Virus record (IMG/VR): IMGVR_UViG_3300045107_000427
Coordinates: 1-27,447 of that record
Length of the DNA stretch: 27,447 nt
Strand: one strand, 5' to 3'
Origin: a virus
Positions within the stretch are counted from its first letter, which is position 1. The number at the start of each line of letters is the position of its first letter. Made by a program: the position numbers and the translations under genes. Below the pieces are notes generated by a model that saw only the letters and a program-made list of their open reading frames with translations, made no database searches and was not told where the DNA came from. This document shows positions 20,819 through 27,447 of this stretch, one piece after another.

Positions 20819-21567
20819 GCTACTACGCATCTTTCCAAGGCCGGGTCTATCTCGGCAAGCGCGACATCAACGGCCTGCCCATCGAGGTGCGCAGCCCCGG
20901 CAACGTCGCCGATCTGAAACTGTCCCTCAAAACCGAAGTGCTGGAACACTACGAGTCGCAGTCGGGACAGCGTTCCCTCGATCACCGGATGATCAAGAGC
21001 AAGTCGGCGACGATCAATCTGTCCATCGAGGAATTCACCAAGGAAAACCTCGCGCTCGCCCTCTACGGCACCCACGTCGCCACGACCGGCGGCACGGTGA
21101 CCGACGAGCCGGTGGGTGGCGCAACCCCGGTTGTTGGCGACCGCTACTTCCTTGCCCATCCCAAGGTGTCGACGCTGGTCGTCAAGGACTCCGCCGGCAC
21201 GCCGGCCACGCTGACGCTGGGCACGCACTACACCGCCGACACCGACTTCGGTGCCCTCCAGTTTCTGGATACCACCGGCCTCACCGCGCCGTTCAAGGCG
21301 AGCTACGCATTCGGTGATGTCTCCGAGATTGGCATCTTCACGCAGCCGCTGCCGGAGCGTTACCTGCGCCTGGAGGGACTCAATACCGCCCAGGGTAACG
21401 CCAAGGTGCTGGTCGAGCTTTACCGCGTGGCCTTCGATCCACTGAAGGAACTGGCGCTGATCTCGAACGAGTACAACAAGTTCGATCTGGAAGGCTCGCT
21501 CCTGGCCGACTCGACAAAACCCTACGACGCGGTGCTCGGTCAGTTCGGTCGCATCGTGCAGATCTGA
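20815..21567 (+). CDS. major tail tube protein (gpV-like), GTG start
   Basis: This 250-residue protein is the likely tail tube subunit; lambda gpV has 246. It starts with GTG at 20815, overlapping the previous stop (GTGA), with GAGGAG upstream; no ATG fits. The first 90 residues include MSYYASFQGRVYLGKRDING and ATINLSIEEFTKENLALALYG, a pattern shared by phage tube proteins. The C-terminal half has the strand-rich RYLRLEGLNTAQGN and ALISNEYNKFDLEGSLLAD, fitting a tube fold. An inserted beta domain lies around 95-160. Position before the G/GT genes is as in lambda. Confidence 0.82.
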   Translation: MSYYASFQGRVYLGKRDINGLPIEVRSPGNVADLKLSLKTEVLEHYESQSGQRSLDHRMIKSKSATINLSIEEFTKENLALALYGTHVATTGGTVTDEPVGGATPVVGDRYFLAHPKVSTLVVKDSAGTPATLTLGTHYTADTDFGALQFLDTTGLTAPFKASYAFGDVSEIGIFTQPLPERYLRLEGLNTAQGNAKVLVELYRVAFDPLKELALISNEYNKFDLEGSLLADSTKPYDAVLGQFGRIVQI

Positions 21568-21569
21568 TC

Positions 21570-21992
21570 ATGGACGCGCAAACCTTCGCGGCGCTGCCGC
21601 CGGTCGCCGAAACCGTGATCATCGGCGGCGAGACGCTCGACATCACGCCCCTCAAGGTGGGCGAACTGCCGATCTTCGCCCGCACCGTCCGTCCCATCGC
21701 CGACAAGCTCGGCCCCGATCCCGACTGGTTGCGCCTGCTATCCGAGGACGGCGAAGCGGTGATCCTGGCGCTGGCCATCGCCTGTCGCCGTCCGCCGGAG
21801 TGGGTGTCGGGCCTGGCCCTGGACGACGCGATCCGCCTTGCCGAGGCGGTGTTCGGGGCGAACGCGGATTTTTTTATCCGCCGCGTGGTGCCGGAGATCA
21901 CGCGGGTGAGCCAAACCCTCGGTACGCTGATCCCTGGTCAGATGCCATCCAGCGGCTCATCCGATCCGGCCACCGTTACCCCGACGTCCTGA
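21570..21992 (+). CDS. tail assembly chaperone gpG-like
   Basis: The ATG at 21570 lies two bases after the tube stop. The 140-residue product contains TVIIGGETLDITPLKVGELPIFA (split as two strands near 16-38), a VRPIADKLGPDPDWLRLLSEDG helix region and NADFFIRRVVPEI, features of phage tail assembly chaperones. Lambda gpG has 140 residues too. It holds a slippery T run at 21869-21875 within the Phe-Phe codons. The last part (GQMPSSGSSDPATVTPTS) is low complexity. It is expected to coat the tape measure with the frameshifted form. Confidence 0.82.
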   Translation: MDAQTFAALPPVAETVIIGGETLDITPLKVGELPIFARTVRPIADKLGPDPDWLRLLSEDGEAVILALAIACRRPPEWVSGLALDDAIRLAEAVFGANADFFIRRVVPEITRVSQTLGTLIPGQMPSSGSSDPATVTPTS

Positions 21993-22141
21993 CCTACACA
22001 CTCGCGCAGCTGCGGGCGTTTCTCGCGGCCATCGACCGTGACGAACGTGACGATCTGGCCGCGCAGTTCGCCCTGCTGGTCACGGCGCAGCGCGGTGGCA
22101 GCGCCGAGATCAAACGACTCCAGAAAGAACTCACCCGATGA
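21570..22141 (+). CDS. gpGT-like chaperone made by -1 ribosomal frameshift
   Basis: The downstream frame ending at 22141 encodes DAIQRLIRSGHRYPDVL, then TYTLAQLRAFLAAIDRDERD and ALLVTAQRGGSAEIKRLQKELTR, a plausible T domain. After the slippery run it has no ATG, GTG or TTG, and its only ATG (21800) would add an out-of-frame copy of gpG. A -1 shift at 21869-21875 joins the frames and gives about 190 residues. The fusion point is inferred; a later slip is possible but I found no better heptamer. Confidence 0.68.
21869..21905 (+). promoter_or_regulatory. -1 frameshift signal: T7 slippery site and stem-loop
   Basis: The heptamer T TTT TTT at 21869-21875 is in register with GAT-TTT-TTT in the zero frame. 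After a five-base spacer, CCGCGT at 21881-21886 pairs with ACGCGG at 21900-21905 (six base pairs, 13-base loop). Slippery run, short spacer and stem match known -1 frameshift signals. A run of seven T in such GC-rich DNA is unusual. Confidence 0.72.
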
Positions 22142-22791
22142 AACTCTCGCTCATCACCTCGGGGCTGCTCGATCCGAAGCGGCTCGACAGTTGGGTGCCG
22201 GAGAAGCGGCGGGCGATTCGCAAGGCCGTGGAAGCCGGGATGAAAACCGCCGGCAAGGAGATCGCCCAGTCGGCCCAGTCCCGAATGCAGTCGGTCTTCA
22301 AGGTAAGGAAGGCCGGCTTCGTGAAGTCGATGCGCCACAAGCTCTACGCCGGCAGCCCGGAGAAATTCCCGGCGCTGCTGGTCGGCTCGCGCATCTCGTG
22401 GCTGGGCATCCACGTCCAGGGCGGCACCATCGGCGGTCGAATGCTGATCCCCTTGCTACCCGAGCACCAGCGCATCGGTCGCAAGGCGTTCCGCCGCGTG
22501 ATCGACGGCCTGATGCGCGCCGGCAATGCCTTCTTCATCGAGAAGAACGGCAAGGTGATCCTGATGGCCGAGAACATCAAGGACAACGCCGCCGAGCTGC
22601 GCCGCTTCAAACGTGCCGAACGTGGCCGCACCGGGGCGAAGTCGATCAAACGCGGCCAGGAGGTTCCCATCGCCGTGCTGGTGCCGAGTGTGACCCTGCG
22701 CGGCCGTTTCGATCTGCCGGGGCTCGTGCGCTCGCAAATGCCCAAGCTCTCCACCGCGATCCTGCAACAACTCAACGCACAAGGTTTGTAA
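22138..22791 (+). CDS. DUF6441-like minor tail protein, 217 aa
   Basis: The ATG at 22138 overlaps the end of the frameshifted gene (ATGA). The product opens MKLSLITSGLLDPKRL, followed by a basic helical region (RAIRKAVEAGMKTAGKEIA) and a FKVRKAGFVKSMRHKLYAG stretch near 53-71. The middle (LVGSRISWLGIHVQGGTIGG) and end look like a mixed alpha-beta domain. The pattern resembles DUF6441 phage proteins, and the position before the tape measure suits a minor tail or joining protein (lambda gpZ type). It is strongly basic. Function not established. Confidence 0.6.
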   Translation: MKLSLITSGLLDPKRLDSWVPEKRRAIRKAVEAGMKTAGKEIAQSAQSRMQSVFKVRKAGFVKSMRHKLYAGSPEKFPALLVGSRISWLGIHVQGGTIGGRMLIPLLPEHQRIGRKAFRRVIDGLMRAGNAFFIEKNGKVILMAENIKDNAAELRRFKRAERGRTGAKSIKRGQEVPIAVLVPSVTLRGRFDLPGLVRSQMPKLSTAILQQLNAQGL

Positions 22792-22794
22792 ACC

Positions 22795-25755
22795 GTGGCC
22801 TCTGACCGCGCCCAAATTCTCATCACCGCCATCGACCAGACCAAGGCGGCGCTCGCCTCGGTCAAGGGCAACCTGGAAGGTTTGTCGGTCGCCGCGAGCA
22901 AGGTCAATGGCGTGCTGGCAGGCCTGGGTACTGCCTTGTCGCTCGGCGCACTGGTCGCTGCCGGCAAGGCCGCCCTCGATACCGCCGACAATCTCTCCAA
23001 GCTCTCGCAGAAGACCGGCATCTCCGTCGAGTCGCTGTCGCTTCTGAAACCCATCGCCGAGCAGTCCGGCATTTCGCTGGAGGGACTGGCCAAGGGGATG
23101 CAGAAGCTGGCGACCGCGATGGTCGAGGCGGCGGGCGGGTCGAAGGAGCAGGTCGAGGCCTTCAGTCGGCTGGGCGTCTCGGTCAAGGATGCCGCCGGCC
23201 AGCTGCGCCCGACCGAGGAGGTGCTGCTCGACCTCGCCGATGCCTTCGCGGCGATGCCGGATGGGGCCGAGAAATCGGCGCTGGCCGTCAAGCTCTTCGG
23301 CAAGAGCGGTGTCGAGCTGATCCCGTTCCTCAACCAGGGACGGGCCGGCATCGAGCAGTTGAAGCAGAAGTTCAAGGAGCTGGGACTCGAGATCAGCGGC
23401 GACACCGCCAAGGCCGCCGAGAAGTTCAACGACACCCTCGACACGGTGAAGCAGGCCCTGTCCGGCATCGCAATGAAAGTGGCCGAAGCCGCGCTGCCAG
23501 CCTTGCAGAAACTGGCCGACGCCCTGGTGGCGCTCGCATCCCACGGCGAGGAGATCATGGCCGTGCTGCGGGTACTCGGCGAGATCATCATCGCTGTGCT
23601 GGCCGTCAAGGGCGTCACGGCGGTGGCTGCGTTGGGTAGTGCCTTGGCGGTACTGAAGGCCGCCTTCATGCGTTTCCTGCCGGTGCTCGCCGCCGTTGCC
23701 GTCTGGGAGATGGGACGCGGCATCGTCAATATGTTGCAGGACATCCGCGAGACCAACCGCGCCATCGACGAGATGAACCGGCAGCGCCAGCAGTTGCAGC
23801 AGTTGACGGCTGCGATGGAGGAACTGGCCAATACCGGCATGCTCTCCGTCAAAACCCAGATGATGCGGGCGGCGCAGGCTGCCGAGCGACTCAAGGCGGC
23901 GCTGCCCGGCACGGCAGATGCGCTGCGCGCCATCCAGGGTGCGGCCGCCCAAGCCGGCGAAGCGATCCGGCAGGCGCTCGACGCCGAAACCAAGAAGGCC
24001 GCCGAGACGGTCAAGCAACTCTCGGCGAGCTACAAGCAGGTGGCCACCGACATCAAGGCGATCTGGGATGCACGCGTGGCCGAGATCGAGTCGAACTACA
24101 AGCGACAGGAAGCGGCAGCGCAGAATGCCGCGCGCTCCGAGGCGGCTGCCATCCGCGAGTCGGCCCAGGCATTGCTCGCCGCCGAGCGCGAGAAACTCGC
24201 GGCGGTGGAAGCCGGTGCGCGGCAGATGGAGTCGGCATGGAAGGCCACCTACGGTCAGGCCGTCGCGCTCGCCCGGGCTGCCGGTCAGGACGTGCAAGCC
24301 ATCGAACGGCAGGCGGTCGAGGCGCGCATCGCCATCTACAGCCAGTTGGAATCGGCCTACCGCGCCACCGTCGACCGGCTGATCGCCGAAGAGCAGCGGC
24401 ATCTGCAGGCGGCCAAGGCGGCCGACGAAGCACGGCTCAACCTGCGTCTGTCGGTCGAGGATCGCATCCGCGAACTGTCCCGGAAAGGGATGGACGAGTA
24501 CGCGGCCTATCAGGATCGGCTGCGCCAGATCGATGAAAAGCAGGCGCAGGCCCGCGCGGCGCTCGCCGCCGGCAACTACGAGCAGGCCCGCAAGCTCGCC
24601 GAGGAAGCCATCGCCCTGGCCGAGCGTACCGCTTCGGCGGTGACTCGCCAAGTCGAGCAGAACGGCAAGGCGGTCACCCAGACCGTGGTTTCCGAAGGCC
24701 AGGCGGCCGCGACCGCCATCGGTGAGATCAAGGAGGCAGCCGGCATTGCCGATGCCGCCCTGAAGGGCTTGGGCGACGCGCACAAGCAGGCTGCCAGTGC
24801 TGCCGGCCAGGGTGCCGACGAGGCCAAACGTGCTCTGGCTTCCGTGTCCGATGAACTGGACAAGTTGCGCCAGCAGTTGCTCGCGCAGGACAAACTCAAG
24901 CTCGAGGTCGACATCGAGGCCGCGAAGGCCGGCATCGAAAAACTCAAGGCGCTGACCGAGGCGCAGCAGCTCGTCGCCAAGATTCAGGCCGACACGAAAG
25001 AGGCGCAAGCCTCCCTGGAGAAACTCCAGTCCGACGCGGACAACCTGCAACTGCTCGCCAAGGTCGAGGCCGACACCAGTCAGGTCATTGCCGACATCGA
25101 CCGGCTCAAGGGCACGCTGGCCAGCGCCAATGTAGAAATCCCGGCGCTGGTGTCATTCGACCAACCCCGCCAGCAACTGGTGTCGTTTGCGCAGGATGCC
25201 AAGACGGTGCTATCTGCTCCGACCTCGGCCACGCACACCGTGCAGCCCGACCTGAATCAGTACCGGGCGGCCGTGTCGGAACTGCTGCGGCCGACCTCGA
25301 GCACCCACACGATCTACGTCACCAAGGTCTACACCAATGCCCAGGGTGGGCTGATCCAGAAGCTGGCCGAAGGTGGGCAGGCCGTGGCTGATGGATTTCG
25401 TCGAATGTCGGGGCGCATTTTCGGGCCGGGTACCGAAACCTCGGATTCGGTGCCAGCGCTGCTCTCCCATGGCGAGTTTGTTATCCGGGCGGCCAGCGTG
25501 CGCAAGTTCGGCGAGGCCTTCTTCGCTTCGCTCAACTCGGGCTTTTTGCCTGCCATACCGCGCTTCGCCGCTGGCGGTGCGGTGGGCAATGCCGTTAGCC
25601 AGATGGCGATGATGGCTGGCGACAACGGCGCGACAGCTCGAGACGTGGTCGACCTGCGCTTCCACGTCGGCGGCAAAGCGCACACAGTGCAGTCCTCGCG
25701 CGAGACGGCAATGCAGCTGGCGCAGGCGCTGCGCGAACTCTCAAGGGGGGCGTGA
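22795..25755 (+). CDS. tail tape measure protein, 986 aa
   Basis: This long alpha-helical protein sets tail length and helps DNA ejection. It starts with GTG at 22795, three bases after the previous stop, with only a weak ribosome site. Hydrophobic stretches at about 38-58 and 255-305 may insert in membranes. From about 310 to 840 the sequence is coiled-coil-like, rich in Ala, Glu, Lys and Gln. The C-terminus has the classical tape-measure module FGPGTETSDSVPALLSHGEFVI near 894-915. At about 1.5 angstrom per residue, the tail would be near 150 nm. A shorter repeat PTSxTHT occurs twice near 825-860. Confidence 0.92.
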   Translation: MASDRAQILITAIDQTKAALASVKGNLEGLSVAASKVNGVLAGLGTALSLGALVAAGKAALDTADNLSKLSQKTGISVESLSLLKPIAEQSGISLEGLAKGMQKLATAMVEAAGGSKEQVEAFSRLGVSVKDAAGQLRPTEEVLLDLADAFAAMPDGAEKSALAVKLFGKSGVELIPFLNQGRAGIEQLKQKFKELGLEISGDTAKAAEKFNDTLDTVKQALSGIAMKVAEAALPALQKLADALVALASHGEEIMAVLRVLGEIIIAVLAVKGVTAVAALGSALAVLKAAFMRFLPVLAAVAVWEMGRGIVNMLQDIRETNRAIDEMNRQRQQLQQLTAAMEELANTGMLSVKTQMMRAAQAAERLKAALPGTADALRAIQGAAAQAGEAIRQALDAETKKAAETVKQLSASYKQVATDIKAIWDARVAEIESNYKRQEAAAQNAARSEAAAIRESAQALLAAEREKLAAVEAGARQMESAWKATYGQAVALARAAGQDVQAIERQAVEARIAIYSQLESAYRATVDRLIAEEQRHLQAAKAADEARLNLRLSVEDRIRELSRKGMDEYAAYQDRLRQIDEKQAQARAALAAGNYEQARKLAEEAIALAERTASAVTRQVEQNGKAVTQTVVSEGQAAATAIGEIKEAAGIADAALKGLGDAHKQAASAAGQGADEAKRALASVSDELDKLRQQLLAQDKLKLEVDIEAAKAGIEKLKALTEAQQLVAKIQADTKEAQASLEKLQSDADNLQLLAKVEADTSQVIADIDRLKGTLASANVEIPALVSFDQPRQQLVSFAQDAKTVLSAPTSATHTVQPDLNQYRAAVSELLRPTSSTHTIYVTKVYTNAQGGLIQKLAEGGQAVADGFRRMSGRIFGPGTETSDSVPALLSHGEFVIRAASVRKFGEAFFASLNSGFLPAIPRFAAGGAVGNAVSQMAMMAGDNGATARDVVDLRFHVGGKAHTVQSSRETAMQLAQALRELSRGA

Positions 25756-27447
25756 TGAAGGAACCGTCCCCAACCCCTCTGCCGGATGTAACGCCGCCAC
25801 CGGGTGGGCCAGTCAAGGCCAACCTCAAGCAGGCGGTGCCCATCGAATTCTTCGCCTGCAGCTGGCAGAGCGCTCAGGACGAAGTGCGTCAGCAGCGTGA
25901 CTGCGACTGGTGGATCTACGACTGGCCGGGGGTCGATTTCTACTGGCTGTTCGGCAACAACTACTGGTGGATTCAGCCGCAGCCGGATCACAGTCCTCTG
26001 GCACGCCGTTACTACGACCAGGTCGTCAGCGATCTCAACAACGCCACGAGTCAGGCGTACAGCCAGTGCGAGAGCCGCCATTACGCCTCGCAGTCGGAGC
26101 CGGAACCCGGTTTGCGTCTCACCGTTTCCAGCCGCCTCGACCGGGGTGGGGTGACACGCGGCAGCACCACCGAGTCCAGCGGAATCGAGACACGGGTGTC
26201 CGTACCGTTTGCGGGCGGGACGACCCCGCCGCCGCCCACGCCCTGTCCGATGCTGCGGCGCGAGATCTTCTCCAAGCCGGTCGACTTCAACTACGTGCTG
26301 CACGGGCCGGGGGGAGGCAACTTCCGCTGGGAGTGGCGCGATCAGCAGACCGTGACGCCTGACCCGTATTTCGAGCTTTACGGTCGCACCCTGAAATTCT
26401 CCGGCAGCAGCGGCTCGCAGTTCCTCGGCAGCCTGCACCTCATCATCGACCGGGTCGCCGACCTGTGGGTGCGATTCGAGTCTCGACCGATCCCGGCCGC
26501 CGTCGCGGATCGGGTCGATCCCGCCCAGCCGCTCTCCTATCAGGTCAGTGCCGGGGGCGGCTACTTCGGCATCGCCGCCGTGATCGAAGTGCTGCACGTC
26601 GAGTCGGGCCAGATTTGGTACCAGAGTGTGCACGGATCGAACTACTCGCCCGGCCAGATGACCACCTACAGTTGGTGGCCGAGTGGCTGGGAACAGATGT
26701 CGATGGACGCCAACGGCATCATCCGGCACTACAACGTGGACTGGTTCTACTGGTTCAATACCATCGACCCGGCCAGCATCGGGCTGCCGACAACCGGCTC
26801 CTACCGGATGCGCTACATCCTGCTGGCCTACGGCTACCAGACCTACAGCCGCTCGGTGAGCAGCAACGCGCTGGGCCTCTCCGGCGACACGCGGATGTCG
26901 TGGAAATCGATCTGGCTCTCGCACATGCCGTCGCTGATCAGCTACACGCCCGGGATGACCGACGGCATCATTCCGCCGTTCGAGGTGACCTACACGCGCA
27001 GTCCGGTGCTCTATCCGTGGCCGGCGAACGGAACCGGCATCCTGTTCGATGCCGTGTTCGACATGAAGAACATCACCACCTTCCGCTTCGTGATCAAGGT
27101 GGGCAACACCTTCGATTTCGCCGTTGGACTGGTGGTGCAAGCCTCGGGCTGGCAGGCGTGGGTGCATCTGGAACCGGGCGAGACGAAATACCTGGCTGGT
27201 GGCGTCTCAATTTCCGGGATGGCGAACTGGAATGCCTACCCATTGCATCCGCAGTCGCCGTATTACGGCTGGCAGGGCAACTGGGGCAGCAGCTACATCT
27301 CGATGTACAACGGCCAGTGTTCGATCTCGTTCAGCCTGTTCCTGACCGCACCGGACAATCCGGAAACGACGCCGGCCAATATGCCGGCGAAGAAGGCCAC
27401 GCAGCGCTGGTACTGGGATCTGTCCAGCTGGGGCCCGCAATACGAAC
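25755..27447 (+). CDS. tryptophan-rich protein of unknown function (3' truncated)
   Basis: An open frame starts at the ATG at 25755, overlapping the tape measure stop (TGATG), and continues past the window end, giving at least 564 residues. It is very rich in aromatic residues, with about 27 tryptophans (near 4.8%), including the clusters CDWWIYDW, NNYWWI, YSWWPSGW and DWFYWF. The start is Pro-rich (EPSPTPLPDVTPPPGG) and Gly/Ser/Thr-rich parts alternate with beta-like segments. No enzymatic motif is visible. In siphophages the gene after the tape measure is usually a distal tail or hub protein, so a structural tail protein is likely. I do not recognise the family. Confidence 0.75.
   Translation, partial: MKEPSPTPLPDVTPPPGGPVKANLKQAVPIEFFACSWQSAQDEVRQQRDCDWWIYDWPGVDFYWLFGNNYWWIQPQPDHSPLARRYYDQVVSDLNNATSQAYSQCESRHYASQSEPEPGLRLTVSSRLDRGGVTRGSTTESSGIETRVSVPFAGGTTPPPPTPCPMLRREIFSKPVDFNYVLHGPGGGNFRWEWRDQQTVTPDPYFELYGRTLKFSGSSGSQFLGSLHLIIDRVADLWVRFESRPIPAAVADRVDPAQPLSYQVSAGGGYFGIAAVIEVLHVESGQIWYQSVHGSNYSPGQMTTYSWWPSGWEQMSMDANGIIRHYNVDWFYWFNTIDPASIGLPTTGSYRMRYILLAYGYQTYSRSVSSNALGLSGDTRMSWKSIWLSHMPSLISYTPGMTDGIIPPFEVTYTRSPVLYPWPANGTGILFDAVFDMKNITTFRFVIKVGNTFDFAVGLVVQASGWQAWVHLEPGETKYLAGGVSISGMANWNAYPLHPQSPYYGWQGNWGSSYISMYNGQCSISFSLFLTAPDNPETTPANMPAKKATQRWYWDLSSWGPQYE

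Noticed and set aside
21800-22141. independent T gene starting at ATG 21800
   Set aside because: Its first residues would be an out-of-frame reading of the gpG gene; a frameshift explains the T frame better.
22456-25050. 864-residue open frame on the minus strand
   Set aside because: It mirrors the tape measure gene, has Leu/Gly/Arg-rich low-complexity content and no family motif.

Overview
The window is a contiguous stretch of a tailed, siphovirus-type bacteriophage or prophage genome with a lambda-like head module. The DNA is GC-rich, coding density is very high, and start and stop codons overlap constantly (ATGA, TGATG). The content fits a temperate-type phage of Pseudomonadota, most likely a beta- or gammaproteobacterial host, but that host call is inference from composition and gene repertoire. 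No integrase, main repressor, lysis gene, tRNA, CRISPR array or insertion sequence is visible, so the sequence alone cannot separate an integrated prophage from a phage contig. Both ends cut through genes.

Layout. (1) About 1-7740, plus strand: a replication and recombination operon. It has two unidentified small genes, a Bro-N antirepressor, a Sak4-like RecA-fold ATPase, a DUF669-like putative single-strand DNA-binding protein, a zinc-finger protein, a Cas4-like PD-(D/E)XK nuclease with four candidate Fe-S cysteines, a small helix-turn-helix protein, a Toprim/D5 primase-helicase, a RuvC-like resolvase and two small genes, one with a sigma-like helix-turn-helix. A 23-bp inverted repeat enclosing a 23-bp alternating pyrimidine-purine tract lies between the primase and resolvase genes. 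(2) 7741-8113: the only long non-coding stretch. It holds a cos-like segment, a cluster of TTTGCA hexamers and two terminator-like hairpins. (3) 8114-10785: two tandem ParB-DNA methyltransferase fusions, one with SPPY (N4-cytosine type) and one with DPPY (N6-adenine type). (4) 10749-12066, minus strand: three small accessory genes, each behind its own copy of a conserved leader that looks like a promoter with an operator.

(5) 12173-19898: the head module in lambda order. It runs terminase small and large subunits, two fibre-like proteins, a gpW-like joiner, portal, S49 protease with a nested Nu3-like scaffold, decoration protein and major capsid protein. (6) 19898 to the end: the connector and tail module. 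It has a gpFII-like joiner, tail terminator candidate, a small DUF7210-like protein, tail tube protein, gpG/gpGT chaperones with a textbook -1 frameshift signal, a DUF6441-like protein, a 986-residue tape measure and a strikingly tryptophan-rich protein cut by the window end.

The parts make a coherent whole. The early operon supplies primase-driven replication, single-strand annealing recombination and junction resolution. The methyltransferases probably mark phage DNA against host restriction. The minus-strand block looks like independently controlled accessory cargo between the early and late regions. The late operon builds a lambda-like capsid on a non-contractile tail.
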